A program made the translations under genes and the position numbers. 28,537 nt of DNA from CAYXXN01 sp964469055. GTDB lineage: Bacteria > Acidobacteriota > Thermoanaerobaculia > Multivoradales > JAHEKO01. The stretch lies in assembly GCA_964469055.1 (NCBI GenBank), contig CAYXXN010000014.1:1-28537 (forward strand), read 5' to 3'. The notes beneath the pieces were generated by a model. That model ran no database searches, was not told the DNA's origin, and saw only the letters and a list, made by a program, of their open reading frames with translations. Position 1 is the first letter of the stretch; each line of letters begins with the position of its first letter. Below, piece by piece: positions 11,837 through 20,738 of the stretch.

Positions 11837-13648
11837 ATGCTCCGGCGGCCGCGCCCATCTGCTCGCCTGCGGGCCGCCTGGCTCCTGGGCGCGATCGCCG
11901 CGCTTCCGGCAGCGGCCCATCTGCCCGAGGGCCATCGCGCAGAGACCTACGCGGTGGCACCGCCGCGCGGAACGGGTGCCGGCGAGCACGTCCTGCAGCT
12001 CGCCATCGTCGACGCCGCCACCGGCGAGCCGACCGCGGCTCGCTTCACCCTGACCCTCGACGGCGAGCTCCACGTTCCCTCCGGCCTCGGGCCGCACGGG
12101 TTGCACTTCACGACCCACCAGAACCGCCGGCGCCAACGCTTCATCGCCACCTATTCCCGCGGCACGGGTATCGTGGAGGTGCCGCTCCCCCCAGCGGCCC
12201 TCGGCGGTCAGGTCGAGGTGGTCAAGGGGTTCGAGTTCCTGGCGGAGCGGCGGCGCTTCGTCGTCCGCGACGGGCGGGCCGAGATCACCGTCGCCCTCGA
12301 GCGCTGGTCGGACGTCGGCAGTGCTGGCTGGGTCGCCGCCGACGAGCACCTGCACTACGACCGCTTGGCGGCGAGTCGCGATCCGGACTGGCTGACCCTC
12401 CTCGCCGGCGACGACCTCGAAGTCGGCCACTTCCTCATTGCCCGCGGCGGCAACCAGCGGGGCACCTGGGCCAAGCAGTACGCCTTCGGGCCGGCCGGCG
12501 AGGCGGCCGACGGCGAGCGCTCGATCCGTTCCGGTGAGGAGTACCGCGACGCGGCCCAGGGGCACATCAACCTGTTGGGCATCGCGGAGGAGATCTGGCC
12601 GATGGCGAGCGGCGACTTCGACGTCCTGGGCTCGCCCTTCCATTCGCCACCCTTCCACGACGTCATGCTCGAGGCCCGGCGCCAGGGCGGGCTGGCCGGC
12701 GTAGCCCACGGCGGGGCGTACGGCGTCGCGGTGACCGCCGTGCTCGACAGCGTGCTCGGCGCCGCCGACTTCTTCGAGCTCGCCAACACCCACCTCGTCC
12801 ATCTCTCGCAGTGGTACCAGTTGGCGAACGCCGGCTTCGTGCTGCCGCCGGCGGCGGGGACGGACCTGCCAAACTTTCCCCACCGCCAGCCGTGGCAGCC
12901 GCTCCTCGGCGAGGCACGGATGTACGTGCGCACCGGCGGCGCCGTCGACTTCGAGTCCTGGCGGCAGGTCCTGGGGCGCGGCGAGGTGTGGGTCACGACC
13001 GGGCCCATGCTCTCCTTCACGGTCGACGGCGTGGGGCCCGGCGGCACGGTGCGCCTGCCCCCGCGCGGCGGCACGGTCGAGGTGATCGCGGAGCTGGCGA
13101 GCCCGCGGGCGCTGCGCTCGCTCGAGATCGTCCACAACGGAGAGCCCGTCGCAGCGGCCACGCAAGAAGCTATCGGCGGCGACATCCACCGCCTGACCCT
13201 GCGCCAGCGGCTGCGCATCGAGGACAGCGCCTGGTTGGCGGCCCGCGGCGAGGGCGGCTGGAAGCGGGCGCTGCGCGAAGAGAGCCGCATCGACCAGCGC
13301 ACTTTCGCCCACAGCGCCGCCGTCCGGGTGCTGGTCGGCGAGCGACCGATCCACTCGCGGAAAGACCTCGCGGCGCTCCAGGCCCAGCTCGCGACCGGCC
13401 GAGGGTTCTACGCCGAGCAAGGCAAGTTCGAGCGGCCCGAGGACCGCGATCACTTCCTGGCGCTCTTCGATCGCGCCGACGGGGTGCTCGCCGAGCGGCT
13501 GGCGCTTCCGGCACACACACGCCGGCTGCGGCTCGCGCCCGCCGCCCTACTGGCCGCGGCCCTTCTCACCTCGGGCGTGGTCGTTGCGACCATCTTGGCG
13601 CGCCGGCGCCGCTACCGTCCTCGAGCTGTCGGCGGAACCCTGCCGTAG
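11837..13648 (+). CDS. Secreted, membrane-anchored CehA/McbA-type (PHP-like) metallohydrolase
   Basis: A 603-residue protein with a signal peptide (arginine-rich start, hydrophobic 13-23, likely cleavage after A27). An N-terminal beta-rich region resembling carboxypeptidase regulatory domains (about 50-160) is followed by a PHP/CehA-like metal-dependent hydrolase core. The core opens at GWVAADEHLHYD (H171, H173), with further conserved-looking segments HGGAYG, ELANTHLVHL and AAGTDLPNF (D343). A C-terminal transmembrane helix (about 570-590) with a basic tail anchors it, so the catalytic domain should face the periplasm. The family includes carbaryl hydrolase and many uncharacterised phosphoesterase-like proteins, so the substrate is unknown. 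The dprE1-like gene follows after 11 bp, which suggests a role in the same cell-envelope pathway. Confidence 0.75.
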   Translation: MLRRPRPSARLRAAWLLGAIAALPAAAHLPEGHRAETYAVAPPRGTGAGEHVLQLAIVDAATGEPTAARFTLTLDGELHVPSGLGPHGLHFTTHQNRRRQRFIATYSRGTGIVEVPLPPAALGGQVEVVKGFEFLAERRRFVVRDGRAEITVALERWSDVGSAGWVAADEHLHYDRLAASRDPDWLTLLAGDDLEVGHFLIARGGNQRGTWAKQYAFGPAGEAADGERSIRSGEEYRDAAQGHINLLGIAEEIWPMASGDFDVLGSPFHSPPFHDVMLEARRQGGLAGVAHGGAYGVAVTAVLDSVLGAADFFELANTHLVHLSQWYQLANAGFVLPPAAGTDLPNFPHRQPWQPLLGEARMYVRTGGAVDFESWRQVLGRGEVWVTTGPMLSFTVDGVGPGGTVRLPPRGGTVEVIAELASPRALRSLEIVHNGEPVAAATQEAIGGDIHRLTLRQRLRIEDSAWLAARGEGGWKRALREESRIDQRTFAHSAAVRVLVGERPIHSRKDLAALQAQLATGRGFYAEQGKFERPEDRDHFLALFDRADGVLAERLALPAHTRRLRLAPAALLAAALLTSGVVVATILARRRRYRPRAVGGTLP

Positions 13649-13659
13649 GATCTCGGTCC

Positions 13660-14979
13660 ATGGCGCGCGGGGGTCCGCAGGTGGCGGGCTGGGGCGGGCT
13701 CGCGGTTCCGGGGCGGGTGCGGGTCGGCGAGGACCTGGCCGCGCTGACCCGGGGGGCGGTCCTGACCCGGGGCCTCGGTCGCAGCTACGGCGACTCCGCC
13801 CTGCCGCCGTCTGGGGTCGACTCGCTGCCGAGCTCGGTCCTGGCCGACTGCATCCTGGGCTTCGACGAGGCGACGGGCTGGCTCTGGGCCGAGGCCGGCC
13901 TGTCGCTCGCCGCCGTCAACCGCACCTTCTGGCCCCGCCGCTGGAGCTGTCCGGTGCTCCCGGGGACGCAGTTCGTCACGCTGGGCGGCATGGTGGCCGC
14001 CGACGTGCACGGCAAGAACCATCACGTGGACGGAACGATCGGCCGCCACGTCGAGCGGCTGCGCTTGCGCCTGGCCGACGACCGCCTCGTCGAGTGCTCG
14101 CGCGAGGAGCATCCGGATCTCTTCCGCGCCACCCTGGGCGGCATGGGGCTGACCGGTCACATCCTCGAGGTCACTCTGCGTCTGCAACCTATCCCAACGC
14201 CCTGGATCTGGCGCGAGAGCGAGCGCGTCGATGGCCTCGACGCGTTCTTGGCCGGTCTCGCCGAAGCCGCCCGTCGCTGGCCGTTCACCGTCGGCTGGCT
14301 CGACGCCCTGTCGACGGGCGCCGAGCTCGGGCGGGGCATCCTCTATCGCGGTCGCTGGGCCGAGTCGGCAGAGGCGCCAGCGACGCCGCCCGCGCCGCTG
14401 CGGGAGAGGACGGTTCCCTTCACGCTCCCCAGCTGGGTACTGAATCGCCTTACGATGCGGACCTTCAACGCGCTCTACTTCCGGCTCCACCGGCGCCGGC
14501 GCGGCAGCATCGTCCACCCGGAGCAGTTCTTCCACCCCCTCGACGCGATCCGCCATTGGAACCGTGTCTACGGCCACCGCGGCTTCACCCAGCACCAGTG
14601 CGTCCTGCCCGAGGCCGAACGACCGGGTGCCACCCGCCGCTTCCTGGAAGATCTCACCCGCCTGGGCGGCGCCTCGTTCCTCTGCGTCATCAAGGACTGC
14701 GGGCCGGAGGGCGAGGGGTTGCTATCCTTCCCGCGACCCGGGATCTCGATCGCCGTGGACCTGCCCGTGCGACGCGGTTTGCAGGAGCTGATCGACGCCT
14801 TGAACGAGCGTGTCGTGGCCGAGGGCGGCCGCATCTACCTCGCCAAGGACGGCTACACTCGCCGCGAGCACTTCCAAGCCATGGAGAGCGAACGGTTGCC
14901 GGCCTTCGCGCAAGCCCGCCGAGCCTGGGACGCGGCGGGCCGCCTGGCGAGCGCCCAGTCGCGACGACTGCTCGAGTAA
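13660..14979 (+). CDS. dprE1: DprE1-like FAD-dependent polyprenyl-phosphoryl-ribose oxidase
   Basis: A 439-residue VAO-type flavoprotein. In mycobacteria DprE1 oxidises decaprenylphosphoryl-beta-D-ribose at C2, the first half of an epimerisation to the arabinose donor. The FAD-binding half has LGRSYGDSAL, GTQFVTLGGMVAADVHGKNHH (H117 corresponds to Mtb H132) and GLTGHILEVTL. The substrate domain has LSFPRPGISIAVDLPV and IYLAKDGYTR, whose K396 corresponds to the essential Mtb K418. The residue matching benzothiazinone-target Cys387 is A365; the 31-residue spacing to the lysine is the same in both proteins. The AGGAT ribosome binding site overlaps the upstream stop. The frame is open far upstream but antisense-like there. 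The assignment to a specific substrate is by analogy. Confidence 0.85.
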   Translation: MARGGPQVAGWGGLAVPGRVRVGEDLAALTRGAVLTRGLGRSYGDSALPPSGVDSLPSSVLADCILGFDEATGWLWAEAGLSLAAVNRTFWPRRWSCPVLPGTQFVTLGGMVAADVHGKNHHVDGTIGRHVERLRLRLADDRLVECSREEHPDLFRATLGGMGLTGHILEVTLRLQPIPTPWIWRESERVDGLDAFLAGLAEAARRWPFTVGWLDALSTGAELGRGILYRGRWAESAEAPATPPAPLRERTVPFTLPSWVLNRLTMRTFNALYFRLHRRRRGSIVHPEQFFHPLDAIRHWNRVYGHRGFTQHQCVLPEAERPGATRRFLEDLTRLGGASFLCVIKDCGPEGEGLLSFPRPGISIAVDLPVRRGLQELIDALNERVVAEGGRIYLAKDGYTRREHFQAMESERLPAFAQARRAWDAAGRLASAQSRRLLE

Positions 14980-14991
14980 GGGGGAGCCAGC

Positions 14992-15726
14992 GTGAGGGTG
15001 GTCTTCCTGGGAGCCACGAGGGGGATGGGTCGAGCCCTGGCGCGCCGCATGGCGGAGCGCGGCGATCGACTTTTCCTGCTCGGTCGCGACGCCGATCAGC
15101 TCGACAAGAGCGCCGCCGACCTGGCCGCTCGCGGCGGCGCCGTCACCGGCGTGGCCCCCTGCGATCTGGCTCGCCCAGAGCAGTTCGAACCAGCCCTCAG
15201 CGCCGCGGAGGCGGCACTCGGCGGGCTCGATACCGTCGTCGTCACCGCCGGCGCCTTCGCCACCCAACAACAGCTCGAGAAGGACAGGGACCTGCTGCGC
15301 GGCTTGCTCGACGTCGACTTCGCGCGCACCGTCGAGTTCTGCGAGGTGGTCCGGGAGCGGCTTCTCGCCGGCGGCGGCGGCACGCTCTGCGTTTTCTCCT
15401 CCGTCGCCGGCGAGCGCGGTAGAAAGCCGGTGATTCTCTACGGCGCCGCCAAAGCCGGGCTCACCCGCTACTTGGAGGGGCTCGACCACAAATTCCGGCG
15501 CCAGGGCCTGCGCGTCGTGTGTATCAAGCCCGGCTTCGTCAAGACGGGGATGACCGCGGAGCTCGACCCACCCCCCTTCGCCGGCGAGCCCGACGCCGCC
15601 GCCCGCCGCGTGCTACGCGCCGTCGACCGCGGTACCCCCGTCGTCTACGTACCGGGCGCGTGGCGATGGGTGATGCTGGTCATCCGCCACCTGCCGCGCT
15701 GGGTGATGCGGCGGGTGGGCTTCTAA
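14992..15726 (+). CDS. dprE2: DprE2-like short-chain dehydrogenase/reductase
   Basis: A 244-residue classical SDR. The NAD(P) binding motif GATRGMG is near residues 7-13, and the active site is S-S-V-A-G-E-R followed by Y150-x3-K154 (YGAAKAG). The stretch SSVAGERGRK up to the catalytic Tyr is close to mycobacterial DprE2, which reduces the 2-keto intermediate produced by DprE1. A hydrophobic, basic C-terminal segment (WRWVMLVIRHLPRWVMRR) probably associates with the membrane, as expected for a lipid-linked substrate. GTG at 14992 follows the dprE1-like stop by 12 bp and has GGGGGAG 5 bases upstream. The TAA stop overlaps the stop of the convergent glutamate-synthase-like gene by 3 bp. Confidence 0.85.
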   Translation: MRVVFLGATRGMGRALARRMAERGDRLFLLGRDADQLDKSAADLAARGGAVTGVAPCDLARPEQFEPALSAAEAALGGLDTVVVTAGAFATQQQLEKDRDLLRGLLDVDFARTVEFCEVVRERLLAGGGGTLCVFSSVAGERGRKPVILYGAAKAGLTRYLEGLDHKFRRQGLRVVCIKPGFVKTGMTAELDPPPFAGEPDAAARRVLRAVDRGTPVVYVPGAWRWVMLVIRHLPRWVMRRVGF

Positions 15727-17255
15727 CGCCCGACCGGTAGCCGGATGGTGATGTGGTCTTCGCCGCGGCCGCGCGCGGCCGGGGGGCCGCCCCAGCCGGG
15801 CCGATAGCCGAAGACCTCGCGCGCCGAGCGGGCGCCGAAGGCGTCGTCCAGGATGTCGAAGTGATCGAGGGTGATCGCCGCCGGGTGGGCGACGCCGCAG
15901 GCTCGGGAGAGGAGCGTCAACTCCTTGCGCAGGGTGACGATGTAGTTGGCGAGGCGCGCCGCCTTGTCGGTGGGGTCGAGACCGCGCATCAGCCAGCGGT
16001 TGTGGGTGGTGACCCCGGTCGGGCAGCGGTCGGTCTGACAGCGCTGCGCCTGGATGCAGCCGATGGCGAACATCGCCTCGCGGCCGACGTTGATCATGTC
16101 GCAGCCCATGCCGAAGGCGAGGAGAGCGCGCTCGGGGAAGCCGAGCTTGCCCGAGCCGATCCACACCAGCCGGTCGGCCACACCGCGCTCGGCGAAGAGG
16201 CGATAGACGCTCGTGAAGGCGACCTTGAAGGGGAGCCCCACGTGATCGGTGAAGGTGCGCGGCCCGGCGCCGGTGCCGCCCTCGCCGCCGTCGAGGACGA
16301 TGAAGTCCACTCCCCGCGGCTCGGCGGCCATGCGCTCGGCGAGCTCCACCCAGAAGGCCGGCTGCCCCACCGCCGACTTGATGCCCACGGGGAGACCCGT
16401 GCGCGCGGCCAGGAGCTCGACGAAGTCGAGCATCGAGTCGACGTCGTGGAAGGCCGTATGGGCGGCCGGGCTCAGGCAGTCGCGGCCGGCCGCGATGCCG
16501 CGGATGGCGGCGATCTCGGCGGTCACCTTCTTGCCCGGCAGCACGCCGCCCAAGCCGGGCTCGGCACCCTGCGAGAGCTTGAGCTCGATGGCCCGGATGG
16601 GCGCTCCGGCTACCGCCTCGAGGAAGCGCTCCAAGCTGAAGCGCCCGCTCTCGTCGCGGCAGCCGAAGTAGGCGGTGCCGAGCTGCCAGACCAGCTCGCC
16701 GCCGTGCCGGTGGTAAGGCGCCAGGCCCCCCTCGCCCGTGTTGTGCAGGCAGCCGGCGAGCTGCGAGCCGCGGTTCATCGCCTCGACGGCCTTGGCCGAG
16801 AGCGAGCCGAAGCTCATGCCGGAGAGGTTGACGAGCGAGCCCGGCCGGAAGGCCTTGGCGCGGCCGCGGTTCCCGCCCAAGGTCTTCCCCGCGGCGAGCG
16901 GCCAGGCGGGGTCGAAGTCGGCGTCGCTGGGGTGAGGCGAGCGGAGGGGGAAGCTCGAGTGCTTGACGATCAGGTAATTCGGCGCCGCCTCCATCTCGTT
17001 GTCGCTGCCGAACCCGAAGTAGTTGTTCTCCCGCTTGGCCGAGGCGTAGACCCAGCGCCGCTCGTCGCGCGAGAAGGGTCGCTCCTCGTCGTTGCTGGCG
17101 ACGAGGTACTGCCGCAGCTCCGGCCCCACCGCCTCGAGCAGGTAGCGGAAGTGCCCGAGGATGGGGAAATTGCGCAGGATCGCGTGCTGGCTCTGCACCA
17201 GGTCGTAGACGACGACGGCGACGAGCAACGCGAAGAGCGCGAGGAACCAGAGCAT
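15723..17255 (-). CDS. FMN-binding glutamate synthase-like protein
   Basis: A 510-residue single-domain relative of the FMN domain of glutamate synthase large subunit. The N-terminus is a transmembrane helix (about 2-20, LWFLALFALLVAVVVYDL), so the protein is probably membrane-tethered with the barrel in the cytoplasm. The barrel includes NLSGMSFGSLS, NTGEGG, IELKLSQGAEPGLGG and LDGGEGGTGAGP. C400, C406 and C411 reproduce the C-x5-C-x4-C spacing of the GltB [3Fe-4S] cluster. It lacks the glutaminase domain and the C-terminal GXGXG domain, so glutamine-dependent glutamate synthesis would need another ammonia source; the true reaction is unknown. ATG at 17255 is 17 bp after the pckA stop, implying co-transcription, but its ribosome binding site is weak. 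Confidence 0.82.
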   Translation of the reverse strand: MLWFLALFALLVAVVVYDLVQSQHAILRNFPILGHFRYLLEAVGPELRQYLVASNDEERPFSRDERRWVYASAKRENNYFGFGSDNEMEAAPNYLIVKHSSFPLRSPHPSDADFDPAWPLAAGKTLGGNRGRAKAFRPGSLVNLSGMSFGSLSAKAVEAMNRGSQLAGCLHNTGEGGLAPYHRHGGELVWQLGTAYFGCRDESGRFSLERFLEAVAGAPIRAIELKLSQGAEPGLGGVLPGKKVTAEIAAIRGIAAGRDCLSPAAHTAFHDVDSMLDFVELLAARTGLPVGIKSAVGQPAFWVELAERMAAEPRGVDFIVLDGGEGGTGAGPRTFTDHVGLPFKVAFTSVYRLFAERGVADRLVWIGSGKLGFPERALLAFGMGCDMINVGREAMFAIGCIQAQRCQTDRCPTGVTTHNRWLMRGLDPTDKAARLANYIVTLRKELTLLSRACGVAHPAAITLDHFDILDDAFGARSAREVFGYRPGWGGPPAARGRGEDHITIRLPVGR

Positions 17256-17272
17256 CGGCGGCGACGAGTCGC

Positions 17273-18880
17273 TTACCTCCGCGGTGCGGCGGCGCGCACG
17301 GCCTCGGAGGTGCCGGCCTCGTACTGGCGGAAGTTCTCGACGAACATCCGCGCCAGCTCGCCGGCCCGCGCGTCGTAGGCCGCGGGGTCCCGCCAGGTGG
17401 CGCGCGGCTGCAGCAGGCCGGCAGGCACTCCAGGGACGCGCTCCGGGACGGCGAGGCCGAAGACCGGATCGAGCGCGGTCGACACCTCGTCGAGCTCGCC
17501 GGCGAGCGCCGCGGCCACCATGCGCCGGGTGTGGGCGAGCTTCAACCGCTCGCCCTCGCCGTAGGGGCCGCCGGTCCAGCCGGTGTTGACGAGCCACACC
17601 TTCGCCCCGTGCCCGCGCATGCGCTCGCCCAGCATGCCGGCGTAGACCCCGGGATGGAGCGGCATGAAGGGCGCCCCGAAGCAGGTCGAGAAGGTGGCCT
17701 GTGGCTCGGTCACCCCGCGCTCGGTGCCGGCGACCTTGGCGGTGTAGCCCGAGAGGAAGTGGTAGAGGGCTTGCGGCTCGGTGAGGCGAGCGACGGGCGG
17801 CAGCACGCCGAAGGCGTCGGCGGTCAAGAACACGATGTGCCGCGGGTGGCCGGCGCGGCCCGAGAGGTCGACGTTCGAAAGCTGCTCGATGGGATAGCTC
17901 GCCCGCGTGTTCTCGGTCCAGCGGTCGTCGTCGAGGTCGAGCTCGCGCGTCTCGGGGTCGATCGCGACGTTCTCGAGAATCGTGCCGAAGCGGCGCGTCG
18001 TCGCCCAGATCTCGGGCTCACCCTCCGCCGAGAGGCGAATGACCTTGGCGTAGCAGCCACCCTCGATGTTGAAGACCCCGGCCTCGCTCCAGCCGTGCTC
18101 GTCGTCGCCGATGAGCGTGCGCTCGGGGTCGGCAGAGAGCGTCGTCTTGCCGGTGCCCGAGAGGCCGAAGAAGAGGGCGACGTCGTCGCGGTCCTTCCCG
18201 TAGTTGGCACTGCAGTGCATCGAGAGCACACCCTGCCGCGGGAGGTAGTAGTTCATCACCGAGAAGATGCTCTTCTTGATCTCGCCGGCGTACTGGGTGC
18301 CGCCGATCAGCACCTGGTGCTGCTCCAGGTCGACGAGGATGAAGGTGCCGGTGCGGGTGCCGTCGCGGGCCGGGTCGGCCTCGAGCGAGGGCGCCGAGAA
18401 GACGGTGAAGCGCGGCTCGAAGGCGGCGAGCCTCTCGCCCTCCGTCTCGCGCAGGAACATGTTGCGGGCGAAGAGGTTGTGCCAGGCCATCTCGGTGATG
18501 ACCCGCACCGGCATGCGGTAGGTCGGCTCCGCGCCGGCGTGCCCGTCGAAGACGTAGAGGTCGCGTCCCGCCCAGTGGGCCTGGAGGCGGGCACGCAAGG
18601 CGTCGAAACGCTCCTGCTCGATCGGCCGGTTGGCCTTCCCCCACCAGACGTGCGCCGCCGCCTCACCGGCCTGGACGACGAACTTGTCCTCCGGCGAGCG
18701 GCCGGTGTGGTCTCCGGTGCGGGCGACCAGCGGCCCGTGCGCCGCCACCAGGGCCTCGCGGCGGCGCACGGCGTGCTCGTAGAGCTGCGCCGCCGGCAGG
18801 TTCCAGTAGACGCAGGCGGCCCCGGTGACGCCCTGGCGATCCAGGCCGAAGCGGCTGACGAACGGACCCCGGTTCTCCAA
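17273..18880 (-). CDS. pckA: Phosphoenolpyruvate carboxykinase (ATP)
   Basis: A 535-residue ATP-dependent PEPCK that converts oxaloacetate to PEP, the first step of gluconeogenesis from TCA intermediates. The kinase P-loop GLSGTGKTT is at 239-247 (K245), the upstream PEPCK-specific segment reads MHCSANYG, and the metal site LIGDDEHGW follows the P-loop. RTGDHTGRSPEDKF (phosphate/oxaloacetate contacts) and the C-terminal WLVNTGWTGGPYG are intact. Length is as in E. coli (540). The start is TTG at 18880, supported by AGGGGAG six bases upstream; no nearer ATG fits the family start. TAGGAT at 18940-18935 may be its -10 box. The gene is divergent from glutamate dehydrogenase across 174 bp. Confidence 0.95.
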   Translation of the reverse strand: MENRGPFVSRFGLDRQGVTGAACVYWNLPAAQLYEHAVRRREALVAAHGPLVARTGDHTGRSPEDKFVVQAGEAAAHVWWGKANRPIEQERFDALRARLQAHWAGRDLYVFDGHAGAEPTYRMPVRVITEMAWHNLFARNMFLRETEGERLAAFEPRFTVFSAPSLEADPARDGTRTGTFILVDLEQHQVLIGGTQYAGEIKKSIFSVMNYYLPRQGVLSMHCSANYGKDRDDVALFFGLSGTGKTTLSADPERTLIGDDEHGWSEAGVFNIEGGCYAKVIRLSAEGEPEIWATTRRFGTILENVAIDPETRELDLDDDRWTENTRASYPIEQLSNVDLSGRAGHPRHIVFLTADAFGVLPPVARLTEPQALYHFLSGYTAKVAGTERGVTEPQATFSTCFGAPFMPLHPGVYAGMLGERMRGHGAKVWLVNTGWTGGPYGEGERLKLAHTRRMVAAALAGELDEVSTALDPVFGLAVPERVPGVPAGLLQPRATWRDPAAYDARAGELARMFVENFRQYEAGTSEAVRAAAPRR

Positions 18881-19017
18881 TGGCGGCTCCCCTGGCGCTC
18901 GATCCAGACCGGCCCCCGACGGGGACGAGTTCCGATCCTACCGAAGAGCCCGGGGCCCGCTGTCACGCCGCCGCCGGGAGCGCCACCCTCGCTTGATAAG
19001 CTGCGCCGCCCGACCTT

Positions 19018-19029
19018 CCTCGATCGAGG
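19018..19029. promoter_or_regulatory. 12-bp perfect palindrome upstream of glutamate dehydrogenase
   Basis: CCTCGATCGAGG is fully self-complementary and ends 25 bases before the gdhA start codon, inside the pckA/gdhA divergent region (18881-19054). It could be an operator or part of a leader hairpin. Palindromes built on CGATCG arise easily in GC-rich DNA, so the call is weak. Confidence 0.25.
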
Positions 19030-19054
19030 CATCGCGCGGACAGGAGCACTGTTC

Positions 19055-20479
<1,425 letters not shown>

Positions 20480-20480
20480 C

Positions 20481-20505
20481 GGCCTGGCGGCACACCCGCC
20501 AGGTC
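20481..20505 (+). terminator. Hairpin terminator candidate after glutamate dehydrogenase
   Basis: CCTGGCGG (20483-20490), loop CACAC, then CCGCCAGG (20496-20503) form a perfect 8-bp stem, extendable by one G-T and one G-C pair. It begins two bases after the gdhA stop codon. There is no following T-run, so termination may be partial or depend on Rho. Confidence 0.5.
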
Positions 20506-20529
20506 CGGGCCGCAGGCCGAGTGGACGTG

Positions 20530-20633
20530 GCCACGGCCTCGTCCATCTGGGCGAGGGAAAGCGGCCTCTTGGGTTTGGGCAAAGCGCCCTTGAGGAAGGT
20601 CTCGGGGCGGCTGAAGACCTTGGCCAGGTTCAT
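20530..20633 (-). pseudogene. Probable remnant of an AbrB/VapB-type antitoxin C-terminus
   Basis: Read from the ATG at 20633, the minus strand encodes MNLAKVFSRPETF, then LKGALPKPKRPLSLAQMDEA. The second part resembles the toxin-wrapping tail of AbrB/MazE-like antitoxins, which often ends in a proline/lysine stretch followed by SLEEMDEAI. Third codon positions are mostly G or C, as in coding DNA. No DNA-binding domain precedes it, because the frame upstream runs into the DUF4331 terminator, and no toxin follows, because gdhA ends at 20479. The frame itself stays open to 20421 but its tail only shadows the gdhA end. A tiny intact gene or chance similarity remains possible. Confidence 0.35.
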
Positions 20634-20649
20634 GCCCTTCAGGCGGGGT

Positions 20650-20698
20650 GGGGAAGAAAGGCCGCGGCGCCGGGGCTCGGAGCCCCCGACGCCGCGGG
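20650..20698 (-). terminator. Intrinsic terminator of the DUF4331 gene
   Basis: On the minus strand, CCGCGGCG (20697-20690) and CGCCGCGG (20669-20662) pair around an inner GGGGCT/AGCCCC stem, giving a long GC-rich hairpin. It is followed by a pyrimidine tract CCTTTCTTCCCC. It starts about 40 bases after the DUF4331 stop and is the best terminator-like structure I found in the window. Confidence 0.7.
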
Positions 20699-20738
20699 AA
20701 TGGGAACGTGCGGGGTCGTTCCCCAGCAGGAGTCCCCG

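Noticed and set aside
9942..11960. Long minus-strand open frame opposite nadE
   Set aside because: Low-complexity His/Gln/Arg/Gly-rich translation with no motif; nadE on the other strand has intact catalytic residues.
15753..17378. 541-codon plus-strand frame opposite the glutamate-synthase-like gene
   Set aside because: Antisense shadow of a gene with conserved FMN and iron-sulfur motifs.
17531..19054. Very long open frame upstream of and continuous with glutamate dehydrogenase
   Set aside because: The first two thirds are antisense to pckA and show no family similarity; GC-rich codon use keeps the opposite strand free of stops. The ATG at 19055 has a proper ribosome binding site.
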